This document shows, piece by piece, positions 42,997 through 51,169 of a DNA stretch of 64,000 nt. The stretch is from assembly GCA_963711675.1 (NCBI GenBank), contig CAVQFB010000017.1, positions 1 to 64,000 on the forward strand. Reading direction: 5' to 3'. Positions within the stretch are counted from its first letter, which is position 1. Every line of letters starts with the position of its first letter. The notes below the pieces were generated by a model. That model saw only the letters and a list, made by a program, of their open reading frames with translations. It did not search any database and had not been told where the DNA came from. The DNA is from CAVQFB01 sp963711675 (GTDB taxonomy: Bacteria > Acidobacteriota > Terriglobia > Terriglobales > Acidobacteriaceae). Both the position numbers and the translations under genes were made by a program.

Positions 42997-44493
42997 ATGC
43001 AGAAAATCGCCCTCCTTTACGATGCGAGTCAGGCCGTCCTGTCGACGGTCGACCTGGACGAAGTCCTGCAGCGAATCCTGGTCATAGCCCGCGACTACTT
43101 CCATCTTCAAAATGTGGCGATCCTGCTCCTCGACAAGGAAACCAACGAACTCTGCGTGCGCAGCCAGATCGGGGATACCGGCATGCGCCAGCTTCACATC
43201 CTGGTCGGGGAAGGAATCACCGGCACAGCCGCGAAACAGAAACGCCCCTTCTACGCACCGAACGTCGCGACGGAACCTAAGTATGTGGGATCTTCGAGCG
43301 CCACGAAGTCGGAGTTGGCCATCCCGCTGATGGTGCGCGACGAGGTGGTGGGCGTGCTCGACTGTCAGAGCGAAAATCTCAACCACTTCGACAGCGAGAC
43401 CATCGATCTGCTGACGCTTTTCTCCACGCAGGCATCGATGGCGTTGCAGAATGCGCGCCTTTATTCTTTGGAGCGCCGGCGTGCGCAACAGCTCGAAGCG
43501 ATCAACGCGATCGCTCAGCATACCACCGCGGTGTTGGACTTCAAGGAGTTGCTCGCCAAGGTGTGTTCGCTCATCCGGGACGCTTTTCAGGTGGACCACG
43601 TGTCGGTGTTGCTGCGGGAGGACGATGATCTGGTTCTGCGCGCCCATCACGGCAGTCTGACGCCGCGCACTCTGGAGGGAGGCAGGGTTCCGGCTGGCAA
43701 GGGACCCTGGGGACAAGCCGTGAGCACCGGGAAGACGGTGCTGGAAGATAACGTACACACGATCCCCGAATATGAAGGTTTTTACCAGGAGACTGGGTCG
43801 CGGATCTGCATCCCTCTCATTTCCTTCGGACAGACGCTGGGAGTGCTCGCCATAGACGGCTCCCAGGCGGGTGCTTTCCGGCACATCGATATGCAACCCC
43901 TTGAGTCAGTTGCCGACATCTGCGCCACCGCGATCCAGAACGCTAACTACGTAGAGCGGGTGAAGCAGTTGGCGTATCTGGACGGTTTGACGGGCATCTT
44001 CAACCGACGCTACTTCGAGTTGCGCATTGCAGAAGAGATTGAGCGCTCGCGCCGGTTCGACGCCGGAATGGCCGTGATCATGGTCGACCTCGATCAGTTC
44101 AAGCGACTGAACGACGAGTTCGGCCACCTCTTGGGTGATGAAGTACTCAGGCAAGTTTCCTCGATTTTCCATCAGCAGCTCAGAAAAATTGACGTGGTTT
44201 GCCGCTATGGCGGAGAGGAATTTGCCATTCTGCTCTCGCAGACGAATCAGGAGCACGCCATGGGTGTCGCAGAGAAGTTGCGGCGCATGGTGGAGGCCTG
44301 GCAGTTTCCGGGCGTGCCCCGATCGGTGACCATCAGCGCGGGTGCGGCGGCTTATCCAGACCATGGAGTCACGCGTGACGAGCTGGTGAAAGCGGCAGAC
44401 GCCGGTCTGTATGCCGCGAAGCAGGCCGGACGAAATTGTGTGTGTCTGGCGCCCGCTTTGAAAAGGAGTTCTGCCGCACGCTCCATTCAGTAG
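42997..44493 (+). CDS. GAF-GAF-GGDEF diguanylate cyclase
   Basis: The 498-residue cytoplasmic protein has two GAF domains (about 15-155 and 180-320) and a GGDEF domain (about 330-480). The active-site loop is GGEEF (405-409) in VVCRYGGEEFAILLSQ. The allosteric I-site RxxD reads RKID exactly five residues upstream, so product inhibition is expected. LDGLTGIFNRRYFELRI opens the domain. It makes c-di-GMP in response to an unknown small ligand sensed by GAF. A PilZ effector lies at 21415-22125. Confidence 0.93.
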   Translation: MQKIALLYDASQAVLSTVDLDEVLQRILVIARDYFHLQNVAILLLDKETNELCVRSQIGDTGMRQLHILVGEGITGTAAKQKRPFYAPNVATEPKYVGSSSATKSELAIPLMVRDEVVGVLDCQSENLNHFDSETIDLLTLFSTQASMALQNARLYSLERRRAQQLEAINAIAQHTTAVLDFKELLAKVCSLIRDAFQVDHVSVLLREDDDLVLRAHHGSLTPRTLEGGRVPAGKGPWGQAVSTGKTVLEDNVHTIPEYEGFYQETGSRICIPLISFGQTLGVLAIDGSQAGAFRHIDMQPLESVADICATAIQNANYVERVKQLAYLDGLTGIFNRRYFELRIAEEIERSRRFDAGMAVIMVDLDQFKRLNDEFGHLLGDEVLRQVSSIFHQQLRKIDVVCRYGGEEFAILLSQTNQEHAMGVAEKLRRMVEAWQFPGVPRSVTISAGAAAYPDHGVTRDELVKAADAGLYAAKQAGRNCVCLAPALKRSSAARSIQ

Positions 44494-44506
44494 ATTCAGA
44501 AAAAGT

Positions 44507-44540
44507 AAGGCCCGACTGAGAACAGCCGGGCCTTCTTCCT
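44507..44540. terminator. Bidirectional intrinsic terminator
   Basis: An 8-bp stem AAGGCCCG (44507-44514) with CGGGCCTT (44527-44534) closes a 12-base loop, followed by a pyrimidine tract CTTCCTTTTCC. On the minus side the A-rich run AAAAAG (44500-44505) provides the U tract. It separates the plus-strand cyclase gene from the minus-strand PDZ gene, which ends at 44561. Confidence 0.65.
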
Positions 44541-44560
44541 TTTCCAGATCACCAAGGCGG

Positions 44561-45745
44561 TCAGATTTCCATCCACTCTCCGCGAAGTTCGTGCCGCAAC
44601 CGCTCCTGAAGCTTGCGCTTCTGTTCTCGCATCTCGCGCTGTTGCTCGAGAAGCTGTTTGCGCATCTCGCGGGCTTGCTGCTGGGTTTCTTTGCGTGCTT
44701 TATTCAGTTCTTCGCGCTGCGAGCACAATTGCTTGCGAGCGTCTTCAGCAGCGCGGCGTGCTTCCTCGATTTGAGGCTTAACGCTTTGCAATTCCTGTCG
44801 GGATTCCTGAACCGCCAACTCGATTTCTGGCCGAACCCGAGCCAGCTCTGAGTCGACTTCACTCAAGGCGATCCTGGTTTCAGCATCGACCTCAGGCAAG
44901 TCGAAAGTCTCCTCGATCAACTTGCCGGTATCCTTACGCTGCGGCAGCGGGAGGGTGAGAGTCTGCTCCTTCTTATCCCTGACGATGCCGATCGCAGCCG
45001 GGGACGCGCCGCTCCCCCGAAGAGCATGGGTAAAGTCGCTGGTGTCATGAACGGTCTGGTCATTCACCCGTACGATGACGTCGCCGGCCCGGAAACCGGC
45101 CTTCTCCGCCCGACTGCCCTTGTCGACGGATCGGACCATGACGCCCTTGCCATCCTTGACCCCGAAAAATTCGCCAAGCTGGGGCGTAATGTTCTCCACC
45201 ATCAGACCGCTGCGCAGCGAGGAGTGGACAACGACCACAGAAACAGGGATATCGAAGTCCGGCATGGGAGGAATTTCGATCTTGGGCATGTTGAAGTTCA
45301 TGCCGTTACCGGGTCCTGACCAGGCGAAAGCCTTGCGCTTGTCAGACAGTTGAACTTTTATGGTGATCGGCTGCCCGTCGCGGCTGATGCCAAAGGTGAC
45401 CACGCGGCCGGGCGGCGTTTCGTGGATCATGCGGCGCAGTTGGGCTCCGCTCTCAACCGGGGTATCGTTCATGCTGACGATGACGTCGTGCTCCTTGATG
45501 CCGGCTTTTCCGGCGGGAGCGTCCTGATCCACCATAGTGACTTCGACGCCGCGCTCATCCTTGAGCTTCAGGTCGGCAAGCCGCTCCGCTGTAACGTCGG
45601 TGATGTCGACGCCCAGATAGGAACTGGTGCCACCTTCCTCGCTCGAATACCCGAAGGTATCACCCAAGTTGAAGTTGGACTCATCCGCGCTGGAGACCCC
45701 AGCCAGCAACAAGAGGCTCATCGCAATCGAGACATATATCCTCAT
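44561..45745 (-). CDS. Exported double-PDZ protein with C-terminal coiled coil
   Basis: The 394-residue protein has a signal peptide (MRIYVSIAMSLLLLAGVSSA). It has two PDZ domains (about 45-130 with YLGVDITDVTAERLADLKLK, and about 180-265 with PQLGEFFGVKDGKGVMVRSV) and a charged coiled coil (about 285-390, rich in Arg/Glu/Gln). There is no protease domain, so it is a periplasmic adaptor rather than a DegP enzyme. It is the last gene of the sigma/anti-sigma/DUF4097 cassette and 82 bases downstream of it. Confidence 0.87.
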   Translation of the reverse strand: MRIYVSIAMSLLLLAGVSSADESNFNLGDTFGYSSEEGGTSSYLGVDITDVTAERLADLKLKDERGVEVTMVDQDAPAGKAGIKEHDVIVSMNDTPVESGAQLRRMIHETPPGRVVTFGISRDGQPITIKVQLSDKRKAFAWSGPGNGMNFNMPKIEIPPMPDFDIPVSVVVVHSSLRSGLMVENITPQLGEFFGVKDGKGVMVRSVDKGSRAEKAGFRAGDVIVRVNDQTVHDTSDFTHALRGSGASPAAIGIVRDKKEQTLTLPLPQRKDTGKLIEETFDLPEVDAETRIALSEVDSELARVRPEIELAVQESRQELQSVKPQIEEARRAAEDARKQLCSQREELNKARKETQQQAREMRKQLLEQQREMREQKRKLQERLRHELRGEWMEI

Positions 45746-45827
45746 AGCAACTCCCCCGGTTCGAAAGCGGCCTCTCGGCAGGCACTCGAACTCTATAGGT
45801 TCTTGTTACAAGTCCAATATGACAGCG

Positions 45828-47024
45828 TTAGCGGCTGGCGCGGTGGAACGTGATATCACCCGTTGTAGTGCGAACCTTCAGCACGGGGCCTCCACCGTTG
45901 AGCCTTCCTTCGGCGGTAATGGTCCTGGGGCCATAGTCCCCGCCTTCGGAGTTGATACGAATGTCGGTGAAATCCGAGCGGATGTTGTGTCCGTTTGCCA
46001 AATCGATGCTGGCCCGAACGGTAATGGCCAAGTCGGCGGCCAGATAGACGTTGATATCTCCGGCGGATGTCTCCAGCACTGAGTCGGAACGCTCGCCAGA
46101 GGAGACAAACTTGGCCACGATACCGCCGGCGCTGGTTTCGGCGCGAGCTGCGGGAACGCCATTCAGCTCAATGCTGCCGCCACCCGTCTCCGCGCGAACA
46201 AAGCCTTTGGCCCACCCGAGCTTGATGCTCCCGCCGCCGGTCTCGATTTCGGCCGGCCCCCCGATATCCCCAAGATCGATACTGCCGCCGCCTGTTGTGG
46301 CCTTCACGCGGCCATTGCACTGCTTCACCTGAATGCCGCCCCCACCGGTCTCCAGCACAGCACCCTGCAAACCAGAGACAAGAACGACACTGCCACCGCC
46401 GCTCTCGGCAACAATTTTGCCCTTGGCCGAATGAATGTTGATGGCGCCTCCACCGGTGTGGAGCGTAAGCTCGCTACCGACCGTTCCCACGTCGATCGAG
46501 CCACCGCCAGTCTCGGCGGTGACGGCACCGCCGATGTCATCCAGCTTTAAGCTTCCCCCGCCACTTTGTGCATCGAGCCGGCCGGTGATACCCGTGGTGC
46601 TGACGTTGCCACCCTCGGTTTCCACACGTGCCTCAACGATGTCGCGAGGCACATTGATTACGAACTCGCCGGAGAACTTCCGCGGCCTGCCGCCTTGCCA
46701 GTCACCCGTAATCCAGGCGGTATCTCCGCGAACGTTAGCGCTGATCTTGTATGACTCGAATTGACGTCGAGCCGAATCTTCGGAAGAGATGCAAGCAAGA
46801 GTGCGAATCTTATAAGTAATGCCTTGCTCGGAACCACCGGTTATGCGAACAGAACCGACATCAACTTTCACGTGAAGATTCCTGGCGGTAGCCAGAGAAC
46901 CAGTAATTTCCTGAACCCAGCTGCCTCCCTCCCGAAAAATTCGCGACTGCTGAGCTGTGGCCAGAGGCGCCAGGAGTGCCAGCAGTGCGAGCACTCCAGC
47001 GGATTTTTGTCGTTGCTTCAACAT
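45828..47024 (-). CDS. Exported DUF4097-type beta-solenoid protein
   Basis: The 398-residue protein has a signal peptide (VLALLALLAPLATAQQ). It contains an array of eight units of about 18 residues (154-296), each starting (T/S)GGG(S/A/G)(I/V/L), with alternating hydrophobic residues, typical of a right-handed beta solenoid. The C-terminal RTTTGDITFHRAS is a DUF4097 ending. DUF4097 proteins are often next to ECF regulators or anti-sigma factors and are thought to be surface or periplasmic modules. A cysteine in the N-terminal part (LACISS) is single. It lies between the anti-sigma and the PDZ genes. Confidence 0.85.
   Translation of the reverse strand: MLKQRQKSAGVLALLALLAPLATAQQSRIFREGGSWVQEITGSLATARNLHVKVDVGSVRITGGSEQGITYKIRTLACISSEDSARRQFESYKISANVRGDTAWITGDWQGGRPRKFSGEFVINVPRDIVEARVETEGGNVSTTGITGRLDAQSGGGSLKLDDIGGAVTAETGGGSIDVGTVGSELTLHTGGGAINIHSAKGKIVAESGGGSVVLVSGLQGAVLETGGGGIQVKQCNGRVKATTGGGSIDLGDIGGPAEIETGGGSIKLGWAKGFVRAETGGGSIELNGVPAARAETSAGGIVAKFVSSGERSDSVLETSAGDINVYLAADLAITVRASIDLANGHNIRSDFTDIRINSEGGDYGPRTITAEGRLNGGGPVLKVRTTTGDITFHRASR
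46137..46565 (-). repeat. Eight 54-bp repeats inside the DUF4097 gene
   Basis: Residues 154-296 form eight consecutive 17-18-residue units opening SGGGS, TGGGS, TGGGA, SGGGS, TGGGG, TGGGS, TGGGS, TGGGS, followed by a degenerate TSAGG unit. The period is kept at 18 residues except for the last unit, one residue shorter. Confidence 0.8.
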
Positions 47025-47069
47025 TCACCTGCCATCAAAATTCTGTACATCCTCTCAAGCTGAGTGTTC

Positions 47070-48017
47070 CTAATCAATCTCCGGCAATTGCGCAAGCACG
47101 GTTCTGGCTTGCGACCGGATGTAAGTGTTTTGGTCGTTGTCCGCCAGGCGTTGCAATACTCCTCGCACGCTGCCGTCTGCCTTCACCGGCTCAAGCAGAT
47201 GGAGCGCCTGGGTGCGAACGCCGGGGTTGGCATCGCTAATCAGGGCCTGCATGACGGCGTCGCGAACGCGCACGTCATCTTTCACGTAAGGACCAAGGCC
47301 TTCGAGCGCCTTGAGACGGACCCCCGGGTTCGAGTCATAGCGCAACGCGTAGATCAGGGCTTCGCGAACATGGTTATCGTCAGGCTTCTGCGTAAGTAGA
47401 TCGACCGAGTCCATGCGCACGCCCGAGTTGTAGTTGTTACGCGCAGCAAAAAGGAGCAACTGCTGGATGCGCTGGTCGTTCAGTGATCCTTGCGCTTCCT
47501 GCGTGGATACCGTGCTGTACTTGATGCTGATCTGGTTGGATCCGGGGGACTGGTTTATGGACTGAATTCCAGTGATGGATGACTCTACAGGCTGGGTTGC
47601 GTTGGCGGGCTGGGAGATGGCGGCGGTGTCTGGACTTGAGGCGGGAGCGACCTTGTACATTGTCCCGATGCCGCCAGCAAAACCCACAATCAGAATCGCA
47701 GCGGCCAACGCTGGAGAGAACCGAATCTGGCGCAACCAGCCTGCCGGATCGAATGTGACGCGACGCCAGAAGCCGCCCTGCTCGGCTGTTTCGAGCGATT
47801 CCTGCAATCGCATTCGGGCAGCGGTCACAAGGTTCGGAGTTGGCTCCTGCACCGGGTGCTGGGAAATCGTGGCGTGGAACTTGCGTGTAGCCTTGAGTTC
47901 CGTGGTGCATTCCGGGCATCGGCCGAGGTGTTGCTCAAGCTCATACCGGCTGTCATCAGCCAGCTCGTTATAGACGTAGAGCAGGAGATTCTCTCTTACC
48001 CATTCACATTTCATCAT
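47070..48017 (-). CDS. Anti-sigma factor with HEAT-like periplasmic repeats
   Basis: The 315-residue protein starts with a zf-HC2 anti-sigma zinc finger (about 1-45; His30, Cys34, Cys37 in HLGRCPEC), then a linker and one transmembrane helix (about 102-120, PALAAAILIVGFAGGIGTMY). The extracytoplasmic half carries several HEAT-like repeats (about 175-312; SNPGVRLKALEGLGPYVKDD, DANPGVRTQALHLLEPVKAD). The zinc finger should bind the ECF sigma factor encoded 57 bases upstream. HEAT repeats as the sensor part are unusual. Confidence 0.85.
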   Translation of the reverse strand: MMKCEWVRENLLLYVYNELADDSRYELEQHLGRCPECTTELKATRKFHATISQHPVQEPTPNLVTAARMRLQESLETAEQGGFWRRVTFDPAGWLRQIRFSPALAAAILIVGFAGGIGTMYKVAPASSPDTAAISQPANATQPVESSITGIQSINQSPGSNQISIKYSTVSTQEAQGSLNDQRIQQLLLFAARNNYNSGVRMDSVDLLTQKPDDNHVREALIYALRYDSNPGVRLKALEGLGPYVKDDVRVRDAVMQALISDANPGVRTQALHLLEPVKADGSVRGVLQRLADNDQNTYIRSQARTVLAQLPEID

Positions 48018-48074
48018 TGCACCCCCTCAGGGGCAGTATCAAAATCTCAATCATCTGAGTCGCACAAATTCCTT

Positions 48075-48683
48075 TCATCTCATATCTGCCAGGGAGCCAC
48101 GAAGCTTCTGCGTCGCACGAAATAACGTGTTCTTCGCGGTCTCCTCGGTCGTATGCAAAATCTCGCCCACGGTCCGCAACTTCAGGCCGTGATAGTGCTT
48201 CAATTCAAAAACCATCCGCTCGCGGGGCGTGAGCCTTTCCAACGCCCGATTGATGCGGCTGCCCAATTCGCGCGTCATCAGATCGCGTTCCGGATTGGCC
48301 GCAGGCCGGGCGTCGGCTACCTGATCTAGCAAGTCGTACTCGCCGCCTGACGAGTCGACAGCAACCGGGGCGTCTTCCTTGCGCACTTGCCTTTTGCGGA
48401 GGTGATCCAGGCACAGATTGGTCACGATCCGATATATCCAGGTGTAGAAGGAGCATTCGAAACGGAAACTTCCGACGTTCTTGTACGCCTTCAGGAAGGC
48501 GTCCTGGTAGATGTCCTGGGCGTCGTGTTCCGAGCCGGTGAGGTGGAGAGCTAGCCGTAGGACCGCTTGATCGTAGTGCCGCACCAATTCCTCGAAGGCA
48601 GCGCGGTTGCCGCGCTGAGCCTCCCGGATGAGCATCGTGTCATCTATGCGGCCTAGACTTTGCCCAGCCATTTGGCCCCGCAT
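48075..48683 (-). CDS. ECF RNA polymerase sigma factor
   Basis: The product is about 202 residues from ATG 48683 (or ATG 48671, MAGQSLGRID). The open frame continues upstream but that part has no sigma homology. Region 2 is seen in EAQRGNRAAFEELVRHYDQA and QDIYQDAFLKAYKNVGSFRF, with the -10-recognition segment CSFYTWIYRIVTNLCLDHLR. Region 4 is in LERLTPRERMVFELKHYHGL and TVGEILHTTEETAKNTLFRA. The downstream anti-sigma gene gives a classical sigma/anti-sigma pair. The target promoter cannot be derived here. Confidence 0.92.
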   Translation of the reverse strand: MRGQMAGQSLGRIDDTMLIREAQRGNRAAFEELVRHYDQAVLRLALHLTGSEHDAQDIYQDAFLKAYKNVGSFRFECSFYTWIYRIVTNLCLDHLRKRQVRKEDAPVAVDSSGGEYDLLDQVADARPAANPERDLMTRELGSRINRALERLTPRERMVFELKHYHGLKLRTVGEILHTTEETAKNTLFRATQKLRGSLADMR

Positions 48684-48882
48684 GTAGGGGTCCTGGGTTC
48701 CGTTGCTTCGTTCCGCCTTGGCGCTTGCTACGCCCGGGCGTGAACACTCGCCAACCGCAAAAGGTACAGCCCACGCATCGGCCGGCATTTCTCTCAGTCC
48801 TCAGCAAACCCGATTGCCAGTGCCTTTCTTTTTTCCGGTTTGCACTGGTTTGGACGTATCAGGATGAGAACTGTGAGCAGCG

Positions 48883-48888
48883 ATTATA
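48883..48888 (-). promoter_or_regulatory. Possible promoter of the sigma/anti-sigma cassette
   Basis: A perfect TATAAT on the minus strand lies 195 bases upstream of the sigma start. I see no convincing -35 at 17-18 bases. The long leader and the autoregulation expected of ECF factors leave room for a second, ECF-type promoter. The 48684-49051 gap holds no other supported gene. Confidence 0.3.
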
Positions 48889-49011
48889 AGGGGTTTGGCA
48901 CGAGGATGCGACCGGACAGGGCTGTCTAAGCTATTGCAGCAGCGAGGCTAAACAGGTTTGAGTTGTTTGTGGTGACGGCGACGTCAGCTTCAAAACTCCG
49001 GTAATGGGAAA

Positions 49012-49030
49012 GGCGGGCGCAAGGCCCGCC
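49012..49030 (-). terminator. Weak terminator hairpin downstream of rplI
   Basis: The stem GGCGGGC/GCCCGCC with a five-base loop lies just after the rplI stop on the minus strand. The following U tract is short (TTT then CCCATT), so function as an intrinsic terminator is uncertain. Confidence 0.4.
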
Positions 49031-49051
49031 TCGCATTCCTAGTGGCCAACG

Positions 49052-49503
49052 CTACTCCTCGGCTTCTTTCTCAATCACTACTTTCAGATGGGTGGTGACG
49101 TCGCGGTGCAGCTTGATGGGAACCGTAAAGTCGCCGAGCGTCTTGATGGGCTCATGGAGCTGAATCTTGCGGCGGTCCACGGTAAAGCCCTTCTTGACGA
49201 GGGCGTCGGCGATGTCGCCCGACGTGACCGATCCGAATAGCTGATCGTGCTCACCCGAGCGGCGCTGAAACGAGACGGACACGCCGTCAAACTGCTTTGC
49301 CAGTTCCTCAGCGCCCGCCTTCTCTTTGGCGAAACGGCGCACTGCCGCGGCCTTCATCTGCTCGATGACAGCTTTGTTGGCGGCATTGGCCTCGATGGCG
49401 AGCTTCTGGGCAGCAGAAAATTTCGGCCAAAACCCTCCGCGACCTTCACCACGTCGCCACGCGAACCGACCTATGGGACATCTTCCTTCAGGATGACTTC
49501 CAT
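49052..49503 (-). pseudogene. rplI: Ribosomal protein L9, with stop and frameshift as sequenced
   Basis: The gene starts at ATG 49503 (MEVILKEDVP) but codon 11 is TAG (49471-49473), where L9 normally has Lys in VPKLG. A single-base deletion near 49407 shifts the frame in LLPKKLA. From KAVIEQMKAAAVRRFAKEKA to the end the frame is intact and full length (C-terminal domain with VKKGFTVDRRKIQLHEPIKT). Either rplI is truly broken, or the sequence carries two errors. L9 is dispensable in E. coli, but the other indels nearby favour error. It is last in the rpsF-rpsR-rplI order. Confidence 0.85.
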
Positions 49504-49619
49504 GTCATGACTCCGTTTTGAATTTTAGCGGCGCTAATAGCGCGAAGGGACCAAAGAATCGAGGGCAGAGCTTCTCGGCCTTCCGTCTCCGTGCAGCACG
49601 CCGTTCAAGCCACGCTCGT

Positions 49620-49972
49620 TTACGACGCGCGGCCGGCAAAAGGCAGCAGGGCGATATTGCGAGCCTGCTTGATAGCCGTGGAAAGACGGCGTTGATGCGG
49701 TGTGCATACACCGGTCAGGCGCCGGGGAACGATCTTGCCGCTCTCCGCCACGAATTGCGCGAGCAAACGAACGTCCTTGTAATTGATCGCTTCAATTTTT
49801 TCCACGCAGAACTTGCAGACCTTCTTGCGGCGGAAATACTTCCGGCCGCCTTCGCGCCCTGCCCCCGGGACCGCCTGCGGGCCGAGGGCCGCGGCGATCG
49901 CCGAAACGGTCGGGCCGGTCACCCCCCGAGGAGTGCTCGCTTGTAGATGTAGCATCGAGTTTCTTCAGCCAT
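49620..49972 (-). CDS. rpsR: Ribosomal protein S18, N-terminus probably frameshifted
   Basis: The conserved core KYFRRKKVCKFCVEKIEAIN, followed by the RRLTGVCTPHQRRLSTAIKQ segment, is complete, with an extended N-terminal tail (GVTGPTVSAIAAALGPQAVP) as in other Acidobacteria. The natural start is probably ATG 49972 (MAEETR). A missing base near 49956 breaks that frame, and the ORF as sequenced would start at 49955. It lies between rpsF and rplI. In the ribosome S18 binds S6 on the small subunit. Confidence 0.9.
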
Positions 49973-50023
49973 GATGCTCCTTAGAAATCAGTCTTTCGTC
50001 GTTAGTCGTTGCGCGTATTAAGG

Positions 50024-50419
50024 CTAGGCGGTTACGGCAGCCGTCTCGCCACCCGCCTCGGCCGGAGCCGGGGGCGGAGCCTTCTTGCGCGACTCGCGAA
50101 TCGTCTTGATCTTGTCCAGCCGCTTCTGTTCCTCGTCGATTCGCACGGTGAGGAACTTGATCACGGGCTCCGTGACTCGCAAACGGCGCTCCAGTTCGTG
50201 GATCAGGCCGCCACTTCCTTCCACAGTGAGAAGGATGTAGAGACCATCCGAGAACTTGCGGACCATATAGGCAAGACGACGCTTGCCCATACTCTCCACG
50301 CTCTTCACGGTGCCGCCGGAGGATGTGACCTGCGATTCCAGGGTGGAGATGAGCTTGTCCTGATCTTCTTCCACCATGTCGGGCCGGACAATAAACATCA
50401 ATTCATAAGTACGGTTCAT
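50024..50419 (-). CDS. rpsF: Ribosomal protein S6
   Basis: The 131-residue intact gene starts MNRTYELMFIVRPDMVEEDQ, with SMGKRRLAYMVRKFSDGLYI and the family ending LTVRIDEEQKRLD, then an Ala/Pro/Glu-rich tail (about 110-131). It is first of the rpsF-rpsR-rplI trio, 71 bases downstream of pth. Confidence 0.96.
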   Translation of the reverse strand: MNRTYELMFIVRPDMVEEDQDKLISTLESQVTSSGGTVKSVESMGKRRLAYMVRKFSDGLYILLTVEGSGGLIHELERRLRVTEPVIKFLTVRIDEEQKRLDKIKTIRESRKKAPPPAPAEAGGETAAVTA

Positions 50420-50490
50420 GCTTTCTCTCCAAATTCCACGGTCCGGAGTGCAACGGGCTCAGTTGAAGCCAACATCCGTCGCCATCCGGG

Positions 50491-51072
50491 CTAAGCTTCT
50501 ATTTCGGGCTTGCGGTTGAAGCGGTTCATCGCCGCCGCAGGTCCCTCTTTCAAAGCGACCTCTACCGCATCGGCAGCCGTATCGAGCATGTCGTCCACCG
50601 TCTTCAACTGCGCCTTGCGCAACGGCGTCAGCAGATAACTACGCTGTCGCTGAGCTTCTTCCGGGCGCCACACCCAGGCGGATGCGCAAGAAATTCCGTT
50701 GTGTCCAGCGCTCCTATCACCGATTCCATGCCGTTATGACCCGCCGAACGTGCCACGTTGACGAATGCGGATCGTGCCCAAAGGCAGATCCAGTTCGTCG
50801 TAAATCACAACCAAGTCCGTCGCCGGATCGGCTTCATACTTGGCGACCAACTCCCGCACCGACATGCCGCTCAGGTTCATGTAAGTCTCGGGCTTGGCCA
50901 GCAACACTTCCTCTTCGCCGATCAAGCCTCGAGCCGTGAGCGCCTTGCACTGGCGGTTTCTCACTTCCACTCCGCACCGTTCTGCAATGCGATCGACGGC
51001 AAGGAACCCCAGGTTGTGCGGCGTGAACTGATACTCGATTCCCGGATTGCCCAAACCGACGATCAGTTTCAC
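50491..51072 (-). pseudogene. pth: Peptidyl-tRNA hydrolase, frameshifted as sequenced
   Basis: The N-terminal 110 residues are standard (MKLIVGLGNPGIEYQFTPHN, catalytic His20; LAKPETYMNLSG; IYDELDLPLGTIRI). The frame is broken at about 50737 (GGHNGMESV motif after GTFGG), 50687 and 50663, each by a likely +1 insertion in a homopolymer, and continues as PEEAQRQRSYLLTPLRKAQL to the stop at 50491. The three insertions sum to +3. The protein is essential in most bacteria, so sequence errors are the likeliest cause. Confidence 0.88.
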
Positions 51073-51169
51073 GTTTTAGCTCTTAAGCTTTTAGCTCCTA
51101 GCCGCACCGAACACCTTGGTCGCACGCAGGTTCCAACGACCCGCCACGAACAACCAATGACTACTGACT

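Noticed and set aside
42676..43896. A 406-residue open frame on the minus strand
   Set aside because: It is antisense to the GAF-GAF-GGDEF gene, whose motifs (GGEEF, RxxD) are clear on the plus strand.
49471..49473. Recoding of the rplI TAG (pyrrolysine or read-through)
   Set aside because: No pyl genes or stem-loop are seen, the codon replaces a standard Lys, and many other errors lie in the same region.
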